DNA of 64,000 bases from Apodemus sylvaticus (taxonomy: Eukaryota > Chordata > Mammalia > Rodentia > Muridae): positions 21,778,593 to 21,842,592 of the forward strand of contig NC_067481.1 in NCBI RefSeq assembly GCF_947179515.1, read 5' to 3'. Below are positions 1 to 15,678 of this stretch, in pieces; the stretch's first letter is position 1; each line of letters begins with the position of its first letter. The notes below the pieces were generated by a model. That model saw nothing but the letters and a program-made list of their open reading frames with translations, was not told the DNA's origin and did no database searches. The position numbers and the translations under genes are program-made.

Positions 1-776
1 AACTTGCCAGGAAGCCTCGGTTAGATCCTGGAGCCACGTGAGGAAAGAACAGATCCTGTGCTGTTCTTGTACCTCCACCCAAGTGTCCACACCCACTAAG
101 TACTTTAAATATTTAATTGAAGAAAAGAAAAAGAATACATGCACAGACCTCGGGGTGAACTTGACCTCTTCCTCTTGCCCCGCTGCTGGGATTACAGGTG
201 TGTGCCGTCCCACTGAACCCACACAGTTCTTACATCTGTAATAACTGCAGAGTGACTGTTGGACTGGCTGTTGAGCCTATGACCTGTGCTCGCCAGGCTT
301 TGTCTGTAAACTCAACCCAGGCTGAAGTTCTTTTAGAACTTTTTTTTTTTTTACCCCAGCATTTATTAAGTGAGCAGGATAAAGGACATTGATTTCAATA
401 TTTTCATATTAGCTGTAGTGTATTTTTTTGTTGTATTTTATTTTGTTTTGAGACAGGATCTTAGTGTACAGTCCTGGATGAGCCTCAGACTCACAGAGCT
501 CTACCTGTCTCTGCCTCTTGAGCAGCAGGATAAAGGCAGGCGGCACCATTCTGAGCTGAATATCTGGTAGGAGGGGCTGGGGTAGGTAAAGGTGCGTGCT
601 GTTCTCTGGACCCCTCGATTGGTTCCCAGCACCCCCGGCAGCAGCTTACGGGGAAGTGTGACTTTAGCTCTGAGGGATCTAATGCCACCTTTTGGCATTG
701 CACATACTTATGGCTCTTGAACATACTCACCCAAAGATACACACACATAATTAAAATTAAGAAAAAATGTGTAGGG

Positions 777-950
777 GGCTAGAGAGACAGCTCAGTGGTT
801 ACAAGCAGGGAGCCTTGGCTCTGTTTCCAGCTCCTCATAACCAGTTCTAACTCCGCTCAGGAGTCTGCTGCCTTCTGGCCTCTGCGGCTACTCATACACG
901 TGTTCCACATAGATACATGGGCACACACATACACACGTCAAATAAAAATA
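777..950 (+). repeat. B2 SINE
   Basis: A diverged B2 beginning ggctagagagacagctcagtgg (tRNA-derived A-box region). It ends in a CA-rich tail and an AAATAAA-type tail in front of a CATA/CAGA microsatellite. Confidence 0.75.
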
Positions 951-1435
951 CATACATACATACAGACAGACAGACAGACATAGGTACGTACATACCTGGT
1001 AGGAGACAGGGTAGGCGGTGTCAGCAGAAAAATAGTTCTCTACTTCTTAGCCACCTTACCTGTCCTCATTTTTCCTGCTTGTGGCCAAGCAATACATAGC
1101 AGCCTCTGGGTTTGCAGAGGGCAGTGCCCAGGCCTCTGTGCTGTGATTGTCACCCGACAAGGAACAGATAGCGATCTCAGCCACAGTAGATAAGAGCTAG
1201 TGCTGTTGAGAGCTGTGGGCAGCAGAGGACGGCATAGAGCGGATGTGTTCCTTTCAGAAGATGATGCTTGTTTTGATGAGGATTTACTGTGAAAAGCACT
1301 GATTTCATTTTCTTTCGGGTTCTTTCCACCTCAATTCCAAATTCTGTGAACAAGGATGGGGGGGGTGGCCTGTTAGCAAATCGACACTTAATAGTCACAC
1401 CTGCCTTTTGTCTGTTGGGAACTAGTTCATAGTGT

Positions 1436-1437
<2 letters not shown>

Positions 1438-1482
<45 letters not shown>
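1438..1482. repeat. (TG)n microsatellite, ~45 bp
   Basis: Uninterrupted TG dinucleotides in the Ezh1 intron; probably length-polymorphic. Confidence 0.97.
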
Positions 1483-1483
<1 letters not shown>

Positions 1484-1918
1484 CCAGAGGTCAACCTTGC
1501 GTGTCATTTGTGAGGAGCTATCATCTACCTTGTTTTTCTAGATGGGATCTCTCACTGCAACTAAGGGCTTGCTCGTTGCTAAGTTGTCTAGCCAGTGAGC
1601 TCCAGGAATCTGTCTGCACCTTCCCTGCACTGAGATCTAAGCACATAGGTGTCCTATGCCTGAAGTTTGTATATGGGTTCTGTGGATCAAATTTAATTTC
1701 TCAGGTTTACATGGAGAGTACTTTAACAACTGAGCCATGTCCTTAGCCCTGAAGAAGGCACTTCCCTGTCTTAGGAAAAGCCCAATGTTCAGAGGAAGGA
1801 ACCTTCTGCCTGTTGTGCCAAGAGTCCTCTGACATGTCACATTCACTTCGCTGCTGTCCCGAGTCTGACCTGCATCAGTGCGGGCCCGCTTCCTAACCAT
1901 CCCCATCTCCCCACTCAG

Positions 1919-4740
<2,822 letters not shown>

Positions 4741-6670
4741 CCCTCTGGGCCCCGTGGCAGTGCTGTGGTGGCAGCACGGTCATGGCTTCAGGCATACACC
4801 ACTGCTGCTCCAGCTCCTGCAATGTCTTCCATGCTGAGAAACCCCACCCACCCTGCATAACTAGGCCTCCACTTTATTCCAAGGGGACACACTGCCTCAG
4901 TGAGAGGGGAAACAGAGGCCGTGAAGACCTGGTCTCCCAGGAGAGGTCAGATGTGAGAAGCTGCACTTCCTGTCAGAGGAGGAGGTTGTGGGCTTGGGAT
5001 GCTATCAGGGCTTGATTTTTTTTCCTCAGCTCCCAAGCTGTGGGCCTCAGGAATCACCCAGTGCTACCATTTTAGCTTTCTCAGTCAAGAGTTCTTTTGT
5101 CACTGGCTGTCAGGCATTGCCAAGTGAAGCCAGGTCCCTGGAGCCCACAGGCGCTCGGGGTACAGGTAAGCCTGGCAAGCATTGCAGTCAGAACTCAAAG
5201 GGAGATGTGTCTCCGTGACATCAGAGCAGGGATTTAAGGGCACATCCCCCCATCCTGTGGACAGAGCCAGCTAGACCCTGGGGAAAGGCCTATCCTGTAG
5301 ATTATGGGGGTGGCGTGGCATTTTCAGGCTCCCCAGGAGCATGTGCCAGTGACCCACCTCCTTCCAAAGTTCTGTCTCAGTGGCAGCATGCCCAAGCTGT
5401 GGCTGAGCGTAGGCCTGGGCCTGGCTGGGCGTAAGTACTCGGGGTCAGCGGAGGGAGCTGCAGCTCTCCTCAGGCCCGCCATTCTTCAGAGCTGGCCATG
5501 GCACTGCTGCGCCTCTCTCCAGGGCAGCTGAGCCTAATCTAGACTAGAGGGAGATGCTGCTGGTCTGCTTCACTCCACCTGGAGTACCTTCTGTCGGTTG
5601 TGTTTGCGGGTGGGTGAGGGGTGCCATTGCACACTTAAGAGGGTGTCACAGTGCAGGGCAGACTGGCAGGCAGACCGCCATTCTCTGGGATTCATAGAGA
5701 ACAAAGCACTTTATTAACTCTCTTTTAGAAGGTTTATAGATTGGAGTGGAGTTTGAGCCAAGGTCTCTGCCCGAATCCCACTTCTGAAGGAGGAAGAGGA
5801 GAGTGGAAGATTCTGCAGTTCTGTCTCATCTTCTGAGAGGCAGGAGGAGCTGGCTTGACACAAGAACGAAAACTAGTCAGCATAGCTGCCTTGGGTCTGG
5901 TGTGCTGAGAACAGGGCTGTGTTCTGGAAAGGGCTAGAGAGAGACTGCCCTAGGTAGTGCTAGAATGGGCGACAGGCTTCTTGCTTCCTGGAGAGCCAGA
6001 GCCCTCCTGTGGCCCTTGCTAACCATTCCCTTCTCCCGCCAGGCTCCCTCCTACCACACTGCCTCCTAGAGATTTGCACGGGACGTGCATGCTTGTGCAC
6101 ACACACACCCTTTCACTACACTGGTAGACCTGTGTAGACCTCACAGTCAGCATGCACCCCACAGCTCCTGACAGTAACCTCTCCCCACACCCCAATTGAG
6201 CCAGTCCCTACACAGCTCTGAGGTTGGCATCTCCAGTGGTTTGTGTCCATTGTATGTGTCAGGGATACCCTCAGGCTTAACTCTAGGCTGAGTTACTCAT
6301 TCTCTGGGAAACCAGAGCAGGTCGAGGGACTGGTCATGGGAATGCTTCAGACATGCTGGCTCTCACCTGACCTCAGCCTTCCCTTAGCAAGCGTTCCTGG
6401 CAGCCCCTCCTTCCGCAGTTCAGGCCAATAATCCTCATGCTCCTCCAGCCGCCTGCCCGTTCTTGGTTCCTGCTATCCTCTACTTTTAATGACGGGTTTC
6501 ACCCTCCTTTCCACCTCGGCCGCACATCATGTAAAATGATAATCAAGTGAGGTGCTGTGGACTGGTGGGGAACTGGCGTATATGTGACTTTATTGCCAGT
6601 GAATTTCTTGCACTTTAAAGTCCTGTGGCTTGTGACCTCTTATCTAATAAAGTGTTGAGTCCAATTTGGC
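4741..6670 (+). other. Ezh1: Ezh1 3' UTR
   Basis: About 1.9 kb of non-coding sequence follows the Ezh1 stop codon and ends just after a canonical AATAAA. I see no SINE insertion inside it, in contrast to the flanking introns and spacer, which fits a transcribed and constrained 3' UTR. The exact cleavage position is inferred. Confidence 0.8.
6646..6651 (+). terminator. Ezh1: Ezh1 polyadenylation signal AATAAA
   Basis: This is a canonical AATAAA on the gene strand, the first convincing one downstream of the Ezh1 stop. It is followed within 30 bases by GT-rich sequence (gtgttgagt, then tggcaagttgtgt). Confidence 0.75.
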
Positions 6671-6830
6671 AAGTTGTGTCCTGCATGCTTGGGCTAGAAG
6701 CATAAGAGGCAGTGGGTGGCATGGGAGCAGACTGGGTAGAAAGAAGCTCTCTAGCACTCTGATCCCCACATCCTCTGGGAGCAGGCTGGGAGGCGGGGTG
6801 GTCATGTGAAGCCCCTGGCAGGTGCATAGC

Positions 6831-6957
6831 TTTTGGTTTTCTGAGACAGGGTTTGTGTATCCTTGGCTGCCAGACCAGGCTGTCCTCGAACTCAGAAATC
6901 CTCCTGCCTCTGCCTCTTGAGTGCTGGGATTAAAGGCGTGTGCCACCGCTGCTGGGC
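6831..6957 (-). repeat. B1 SINE between Ezh1 and Cntnap1 3' ends
   Basis: A minus-strand B1 with a small internal deletion (the ggaactcactctgtag segment is shortened). It sits in the spacer of about 400 bp between the two converging transcripts. Confidence 0.9.
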
Positions 6958-7059
6958 TTGTATGTATAGGCTCTGAAGACTAGAAATCTCCAATTTCTAG
7001 TTCCCAAGAAGACTCCGTTCGCTCTTCAGCCGTGATGTCAGCTTACCACGCACAGACTG

Positions 7060-8131
7060 GGGCTCTGCCACTCTGCTTTATTGAACCTTCTCATTTGAGG
7101 GCACAGTGGGCTCTGCCCTGCTCTAGAGTGGCCCAGCACAGGGGGCAAGTGACTGGCAGGACTCGAGAGACATCAAACACAGAAGGAGCTCACTACAAAC
7201 TGGGTACAGCACAGGACAGCCCACTGAGTTCTTTTATATATAAACAGATAATTAAAAAATTAGAGTAATATATAGTTCTCTAGAGAGAGACTCTGCAACA
7301 AAAAATATATATAAAGAATATGACCTCCTGGGTAAACGCAGCAGCAGCAGCATTTCTGAGCAGAGAGGGAGGGCTCCTCATGCACGGAGGGGGCCAGGCC
7401 TGCACACAGGCACCAAGGCTATTGCATATTTTGGAAAGGGGTGGAAGAGTAGAGGGCTGGCTAGGCAGGGTGTCAGCATTATTTTTTCTACTCGCAGGCT
7501 TTTTATGGCTTTGGCTAAAGCATGTGAAGCAGTGGAGGTACTAAAGTGCTAAACCGAGGCCTCTTGGTCTCTAAGAACAAAAAGGGTTGGGTGAGGTGGG
7601 GGTGGGGATGATGAAGTTCTTCCCTCAGCCCCAGCTGAGAGGAAGCAGATGGAAGACAGCCGGTCAGCAGGGCAGGGGGGAGGCTCCAGGGTGTGTGTTA
7701 GCAGCCTCCTCCCTCCCTGCCCGGTGCAGCCCCTCGATCCCCGTATCTGTCCCTGCTGCTGATGTACACAGGAAGGGAGGCAGTTCATCTCTCCTGCCCT
7801 TCCTTGCCCATCCCTGGCCGGCAGCTGGGACAGAGATGGCAGGAAAGGCCTGTCTCTGCTCCATGAGCTTTCTCCTGTAGGGCAGGCACACAGCCAGGAG
7901 CTGGGGGCGGGACTGTAGGGGGAGGGGATGAGCAGGGCATTGGTTTAGGCAGTGAGGCTCGGCCACTCCCTTTGGTCCCATCTGTAGCTCTGCACACCAA
8001 ACTTGGCAAGAGGGAATCCTCCTGGTGAACAGAGCCTGCTAAGAAGAGCCAAATGTCCCTGGCAGGGAGGGGAGAGGCAGGAGCTGAGGGGACTTAGACG
8101 GGTTGGCCTTGGTCCCTAAAGCCCTTGTGAC
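7060..8131 (-). other. Cntnap1: Cntnap1 3' UTR
   Basis: About 1.07 kb between the Cntnap1 stop and its polyadenylation signal. It includes an AT-rich stretch at about 7210-7320 (ATATATA runs) that would be the distal, A/U-rich part of the mRNA. No SINE is seen. The 3' limit is inferred from the signal. Confidence 0.75.
7077..7082 (-). terminator. Cntnap1: Cntnap1 polyadenylation signal (TTTATT on + strand)
   Basis: AATAAA on the minus strand, about 1.05 kb past the Cntnap1 stop. Cleavage is expected near 7055-7065. It faces the Ezh1 signal at 6646-6651. Confidence 0.75.
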
Positions 8132-11100
8132 TCATTCAGACCGGGACTCCTCCAAGATCTGGGGGAGGTTCTGGTCCCTGGGGGCTGGGGCTGGGGCTGG
8201 GGCTGGGGTCGGGGCTGGGGTCGGAGCTTGGCTGGGAGCTGGAGTAGGGGCGGGTGCCTGGGCTGGGCCTGAGGGAGGCAGGGGAGCTTTGCCACCAGGA
8301 TGGGAATCATGGGTGGCCTTGGGCTCATTGGTGTGGTAGGAGCCCTTGTACCGATGATTTTGCAGGTAGAACAGCACCAGCATTCCCACAAGCCCCAGCA
8401 GCAGGAAGGCCACCAAAACTGAATGGAAGAAAAAGAACAACTTAAGGTCTTTGGGGTACACACATACACACCCGGCCAAAGCATCATGTACACCCGTGTA
8501 TAGCAAATATAGAACTGCCAGGCCATGGCTCTGTCTAGAATGTCTGAATTCTTGGCTTATCTGCTGCCTGCTTTACTCCTTCCATACCTGATGGTTTCTC
8601 CAGTTTCTTACTGTTCTAGATGTTGCTACATTTCTATTTTTCCTCATCCTGTAACTAGGGCTGCATTTTAATATTTTATTTTAATTAAAAATTTATAGCT
8701 GCATAGTCCTCCCCAGCTCTATACTGATGTCAGCATAGCCTGTCTCACCCTTCTTATCTCACAGCTAACACCTCCACCCACCCCACTTCTGAGGGAGCTA
8801 GGGAGGATGCTGGCAAGGTGGTCTTGGGAAGTCAGGTTCTTAGTCAGTGCTACTTACAACCTAAGAGTATGGCAACCCATCCGTCGTCATGGTAATATGG
8901 GAAATCTAAAGAGGAGGAAAGGCTGATTAAGAGACACTGCCTCTATATTCAGAGCCATTTCCCATCACTGTCACTCTACCCGACCCCAATCGTCATGTGT
9001 GTCTAGGGATTTACCTGGGGGCAGGTACCAGGGATCAAGCTCTGGTGGCACCTCAGAGACAAGGCGTGGCATAGCTCCACAGTTAGATTCTGACAGTTCT
9101 CCTTGGACCCGCATAGCCTCCGCCAACTCCGCAGTCATGGGGCGAGGGGTTCGGAAATGGGTCTTAAGAGGAGCTACGTTGTTGAACCGGACACCGGACA
9201 GGCAGCCGGAGAAACCGGGGGTGTTGTACCGCTGAATCTCTGGGTCAATGACTCCTGTCTCTGAGGCCAAGAAAGAGGCATCTGGGTTCACCCAGAAGCC
9301 TTGCCCTCTTCAGTCCCCTCCCACTACCCTCGCTGCTCTTTCCGCTCCCCCCTCCCCCCCCCCCCACAGCTCTTCCCAGATCCATCCTCACAAGCAGCTT
9401 ACCCATCACACGCCCTAGATACAAGGCCTTGGGTGAGTCCAGCTGGCTGTCCACCAGGAGAGAGAACTTCTGTTCTGTCAGTGGGAAGTAGTCCACCTGG
9501 GGTAGGACAAGTGCGGAAGAAAGGAAAACCCTGGATGGCACAGCCAAGACCCGGAAGGAATTCACTTTGCCCAAACTAGCCTTGCTCAAAATGAACAAAC
9601 CCCTAGGATCTTACACATGACGAAATCTGGTTTGGACCCCTGGCTTTGCAGTTTGCTTGTAGTTTGACTCCCATTTCTGTTTTGTTTTGTTTTGTTTTTC
9701 TGGGAGCTGAGCTGGGTCCCTCTGTATAGCCCTGGCAGTGGTGGAATTCACTATGTAGACCAGGCTGGCCTCAGGTTCAGAGATCCATGTGTACCTCTGC
9801 CTCCCAAATGTTGGGATTAAAGGCTTGGGCTGCTGTACCCAGCTACACTTTATTTCTCATGGGGAGTGCCACAATTTGTCTGGCGTTCAGGTAACAACGT
9901 GGCAGTCATTTTGCCCCTTTTCCAGTGTGGATCTCGGGATCAAACTCTGGCTTTACCAGGCTGGTGAGCATCTCACCGGCACCACAGGGTTTCATGTATC
10001 TCAGACTTGCCATGCAGCCAAGGGTAATCTTAAACTTCTGATCCTCCAGCCCCATCCCCACATACTGTGATGAGATGCCCGGCTCTGTAGAGCTGGGGAT
10101 GGAACCCAGGGGTGGGTAGCTTACTTAGTACAGAGTGCTCGTCTGCTGGGCATGAAGCCCACTTACCGGCCACTACCAGTTTGACTGAGCAAAGCACGTT
10201 ACCTTCTTCAGCCAGGCTACTGGCTTGTAACATGAAGCTCAGAATAATTTCTAGCCACACCCACTTCACAGAGCTGAGGGGAGGGTCATGAGTGGTGATA
10301 CATGTGAAAACCCCTTGTACACTGAACTATGTTACAACATGTAATCATTTGACATGTTCTTGGTGCCATAGCCAGGATTATGAGGCTCTGACTCAACTGG
10401 CCCATCCCCTTCCACCTGTACCTGGATAAAGAGGTTTCGGTAGACCCGGGTGATGTTGACGCTATGGGGCTGACCATCGGTCACTGGCCGGGTGGTTAGC
10501 TGGTACACGTAGGGACTTGTGCCCAGCTGATACCGAAGCTGTAGGGTCCCTGTAGGGTGGGAGCAGGGACATGGGCTCTCAGCTTCCATAACCCCTCGTC
10601 TAAAGGACTGGATCTTTGTATTAGTAGCTAGGGGAGTTTGGGCACCTGGAGGGAGAGCGCCATGAGGACTTACCATCTTCCTTGATGAGCACAGCCATGT
10701 AGTCTCGTACAAAGGAGCTGACATAGAGCAGGACTGCGGGAGCAGAGCTGGTGCTGAAGCTGAAGGAGACCTCCTCTCCAGTAATATTGTAGACAGGACC
10801 CCGATACCCAGGCACCGGCCGGCCAGGCCGTGGGTAGTCGGGCAGGCGGTACCCAGGGCCGTGGTATCCAGGCACGTAACCAGGAGTGTCATAGCCTGGA
10901 ATATAGCCAGGCTCATAGCCTGGCACTGGCCGGCTCAGCATGTGAGAGAACTCCCGGGCTGCAGAGCGCAGTGCTGACTGGAGGTTGTAGCGCATCCATG
11001 TGCCGGTCTCAAAGAATCCACCAATATCTGGAGCAGAGATAAAACAAGGTGAAGGCTTCAGACTTCTCAGTCACAAGTTCAAAGGGTTTTTACGTCACCG

Positions 11101-14100
11101 ACCCATGCACACACCTGTATCTGCCACTATTTGTCCCCCCCCTTCATTTTTGGGGACACTGTCTTACTTTGTAGCTCAAATTTACAATCCTGTGCCTCAT
11201 GTGGCTTTTCAAATGCTTGTATTACAGGCCAACACCACCCCATCTAGCACTAAGTAGAAAAATGGTATAAGAATCTTGGAAGGTCATCTGGTCTCATCCC
11301 TGCATTTGCAGGTGAGGAAACTGAACCCCAAAGATGGGCAGTAATTTCCCTCAAGAATGCGGTTTATGTGGATGGCCTGGAGGAACCTGAGATACCCTGA
11401 CCATCCAATTATGTGTTGTTATTCATACTTCCTGTATCTCCCTAGAGTACCAGACTCTACCCACAGTAACCCACCCACCCCATAGATTACCTTGGGCCAG
11501 CCTCAGGAAAATACAGTCTGGATATGTGGAATTTCAAGCTTCACCTCAACCAAGAGTCAGCTTGTAGATATGTTTTGGGAATTCAGTGATAGACAGAAAA
11601 TGGCCAGGGCAGAAATGTATTGTGAAGCCAACGTCAATACCAGAGCTAGGACACTTGTTCAGTTGGTAAAGTGCTTGCCGTGCCAGTGTGAGGACATGAA
11701 TTCGATCCTTAGTGCCTACACACAAAGTTAGTTGTGACGGCACACACTTGGACTCCCATTGCTGGGGAGGGACCAAAGCAGGAGGCTCTCCGTGGCTCGC
11801 TGTCTAGCTAGCCTACCCAGTTACTGAGTTTCAAGTCCCAGTGCGAGGCCCTGCCTGAAAACACAAGATAGATGCGCCTGAGAGCACCACCTGAGGTGGA
11901 CCCCTGGCCTCCGTACACACATGCATGCCCTCTGTACATACACACATGCATGCACCACCATACATGCATACACATGCATCTGTGCATACGCAATGCAGAT
12001 GTGCATGGGGTCTGGGCACAGCCTGTGTGACCTTGACGGTAGTGGGGAAAATGGGAGTTTATTTGCCTAATGTCGGGGCTCTTGTGTCAGCTAGCTCTGC
12101 TGTCACTCCGTTTTTTTCCATTATGACTGGAGTTACCCAGTATCTTCACATGCCTGATTGCCCCATTTAAGAGCTCAGAAGTCTACTGACAATTCTAGTT
12201 TTCCACGACTGCTGACTTGTATTCTTCCCTCTAAACTCCTATCATGCCCTAAGGCTCCTTGTCACCCCCTCCCCACCCTACCCCCCTCATTATATTCCTC
12301 ATAACCAGCAGCACTGACCGTGATTGCAATATGGCCCATCAAAAGCTGTGAGGTCACAGTCACACGTGTAGTAGCTGTATCGTTCCACACAGCGTCCTCC
12401 GTGGAAACAGGGGAACCGGGGGTGGGTGCAGTGACCCGTACAGTTGGGGAAGGTGCCCTCAGAGGCGTTGGCGCGGCCCTCCAAGTTCAGAGTCACTCCA
12501 TTCAAACGCATGGCCCTCAAGCAGCCCACAAAAGGACGCCTCTTAAGCTCTGCAGATCCTGGCCAGGAGTAAGTGGAGAGGCTGAGGCTGGGGGTGTAGC
12601 TCAAAGGCAGAACACCCCAGGAGCTCCCCTAAAGTGACTGTAGAGCCAGAGACAGGAACAAGTACTATGAGCTAGAAGGGAGCCCAGGAGGCCAGGCTAG
12701 CATATATAAGGGAGCGAAGGAGACAGGCCCCTTGGCTCGCTCAGGCAAAGAGGATCAGAACATGGAAAACTGAAACACGACCCATGAGAGCATGGGACCA
12801 TCATGCGGGCTTTCTCCCTGCTCCTGGGCGGCTGCTTACCCACATAGAGGGGTTGGTCATACTCCAGCCAGATGTAGGTCTGCAGGGGCATGGGCCTCAG
12901 CACCCAGGGCCGGTGGTCCACTCGCAGCCGGGCCTGCTTCACATTGATCTCAGCTCGGACCAGATGCCACTCGTCATCGTTGAACTCAAAGTCACCCGAG
13001 TGCACTGTCAGGTTCTCATCCCCATTGCCAATATCAAAGGCAAAGACCACATCCCGGGATGCTGGGACAGGAGCATGACAGGAGGTAAGGGGTGAAGGGA
13101 GCTCGGATCCCCCAGATCCCTCACAGTATTCTCGTCCAAGAAAATCTCCTCAGCCCTCCACTTAGTTCATAGCCTAAGACAAAGTCTACAGAAGTCTTAA
13201 AACCACACAATCTGCTCCCCAGTTTTACAGATTTCCTGAAATCAGTTTCCCAGCTTTCATTCCCTGGGCTAGAAGCGCAGCTAGTTAGTGATGGCAGGGA
13301 CCTAGCTCCTTTTTCACAAGTAAAGGGGTCAAGGACCTGCAGAATCAGAGCATGTGCCCGAGGGTCTAGGACCCAGAGTGATCTCCAGTCCTCTCCCCAT
13401 CCGCTCTCAGAAGGGTGATCGCCTTTTCCCTAACACGGCCCCCTCAGCCATCTCTCTTAGCCACATTCCGCCTAGCCTGCCCAACTCACTGTTGAGCTCC
13501 ACCCTCACGTAAGGTCGGCGCCACTGGCAGAAAGGACCCCCCATGTTCTCTAGGAAGACTCCCGAGGGAGCCGAGGTCCTGAAGTAGAAGGAAACATCAA
13601 GGCTGTGGTTGGCACGGATTGGAGGGAAACGCAGGGCAGCTCCAGTGCGGAAGGAGATGGTGTTCCAGGAATTGCCTGCAAAAAACAGGGTGAGGACGGC
13701 CTCATCAAGGGAGTCTGAGGGTGGAGGAGTCAAGGAGCCTCGGTGGGCAGGGGGAAGGCAGGGGGGAGCAGGGAGATTGGGGAGACTCTTTGAAGAGAGA
13801 TTAAGATGTGGAGTGAATAAATAAGGTGCAGAAGAACAAGAGGACAAGGGTCAGATCACAGCAGGAGCATCTGGCCATGTGGGCTTAGAGATTCCCAGTG
13901 GATCAAGTGGTCTGGGTTTTGGAAACAGTCAATACCGGACAGGCACACCAAAGGAGTCTGCCACTCACGGTCACCATAGCAGCGCAGAGGCCTCAGGAAG
14001 AACTGAGCTTCAGAATTGGAGCGGTTTGTATCACCTACTACTATCTGAGTGACAGGCAGATGGTCTACAAAGGTCAGGAGCCCCTTGTCTGTTCTCCTGT

Positions 14101-15631
14101 GGGAATAGGATGCAGTGACTCCATCTTGCCTCTCAGTTGCCCCTGCAGTCTCAAAAAGCTGGCCCTCCTGTTCTCACCACTGCGGCTGGTCAGCATCACA
14201 ATTGCAGTGCAGTGCAGGGTCCACACAGCTCTGGTCCAGCCCACAGGCACAGCGCTGGATCCCAGGCTGGGAGCCTCCCCAGTAGAAGTGCTGCTCCTCA
14301 TTTCGGCCAATCCAAAAGCTGTAGGGGTAGCCTCCTGGGGAAAGACACCAAGCAGCTTCCAGCCCCCGCCTCTCCACCAGCCTCTGAGTTCCTCAGACCT
14401 AGATTCAAGCAGCCTTGACCTTACCCCCACCCCACCCAAGGCTCTCCTCCAGCCATGCCTTGCCCTCCCTGCTGCCAGCCTCAACCTGCAGTGTTGAGCA
14501 GCCGGGAATTGTAGCAGGAGAACTCGATCCACTGCTCACAGTGCTGGGAAGCATTGGCCAGAGCACTGACTTCCTCCCAGGAGGCATTCCAGTACTGGAT
14601 GGCCCCCAGAAAGGGCCGATCCATGCTGGAGCCAGTCACCCGCGTGGTCCACAGCCTGTCGTGCCGCACAACTGTCCATGCTCGGTTCTCTAGAAGAGAG
14701 GAAACAGAGCTTTGGCTGGCCATGAACAGTCTGTCTCCATCCTTACCAACCTAGCTAGAGTCAATGACAGTGGCCAGCCACTTCCCTTCAGTCTAGCCTC
14801 AGGCCTCCACGTTGGAGGATGGAGATGAGGCTGTTGGAATGGCCAGAAGTGGGAACTAAGCTGTAAGGCTACATTACAAATGTTTAGGTGTCCCTTCCTA
14901 CAATGTACTTTACCCTCACTACAGTGTCATCTTGGCCCCTCCTACAGCTTCTCTACCCACATCTCACATTGCCTGGTCAACCCTCTACCTGCACCCATCA
15001 AAGCCCCTTACCTCGGATATCACAGTACACCACAAATGGCTTCAGAGGTCCACTGCCATCAGGATCAATGGTGTAATTCCCAGAAAATTTTCCACTGAGG
15101 CGATAGGCTTCGCAGGACTCCTTATATAATGCTGGTATGGGCAACAAGTCAATTGTGGAGCTAGAAGGCTAGAAGAATGGCCATCCCTTCCATCTCTGGC
15201 AGCTTCCTGATCCCCAACAACCTTCCCCTGACCCCCTATACTATCCAGCTTACGTTCGTGGCAGGTAACTCCCTTGTAGCCGGTGAGTTCGCAGTAGCAG
15301 ATGAAGTCATCCCAAGACTGGTAGCAGCGGCCGTCATGCTCACACATGTTAGGGCTGCATCTGCGGAAGGGGTCAGCACCAAGGGCAGGAGGCTTGGGAC
15401 CAGCTTCCCAAGGACCGCTCATTTCCCACCTAACTGGCTGGGTACAACCCCAGGCACAGGGACACTAGGTAGTCTACAGGGATCAAGTGCTGTCCTCTTC
15501 CTGCCAAAACAAAGGAAAAGAAAGTGCATAGACCCTGCCAAACACAACTCTCAGGACTGAATAGAAACTTTCTTTCAATGCTGGGTACCTGCAACTTTAC
15601 AGGAAGAAATAGGAAAGGGGTGAAGGAAGAA

Positions 15632-15678
<47 letters not shown>

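Larger units (their letters stand above)
1..1918 (+). other. Ezh1: Ezh1 intron (repeat-rich), no exon seen
   Basis: This is intronic sequence upstream of the first visible Ezh1 exon. It contains old B1-like fragments on the minus strand (about 150-235 and 437-556), a degenerate tRNA-type SINE (about 560-740), a B2 (777-950), a CATA/CAGA tract (about 939-980), a (TG)n tract (1438-1482) and another degenerate SINE (about 1540-1745). The preceding Ezh1 exon, carrying the start of the CXC cysteines, is not present. Confidence 0.7.

Noticed and set aside
8140..8300. G-rich plus-strand repeat as a stand-alone gene encoding an Ala-Gly protein
   Set aside because: It is the antisense of the Cntnap1 Pro-Ala tail and has no independent support.
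10332..10916. 194-codon minus-strand open frame
   Set aside because: It reads through Cntnap1 exon 20 and its flanking introns, and crosses exon 19 in the wrong frame. Splice-consistent exons explain the coding part.
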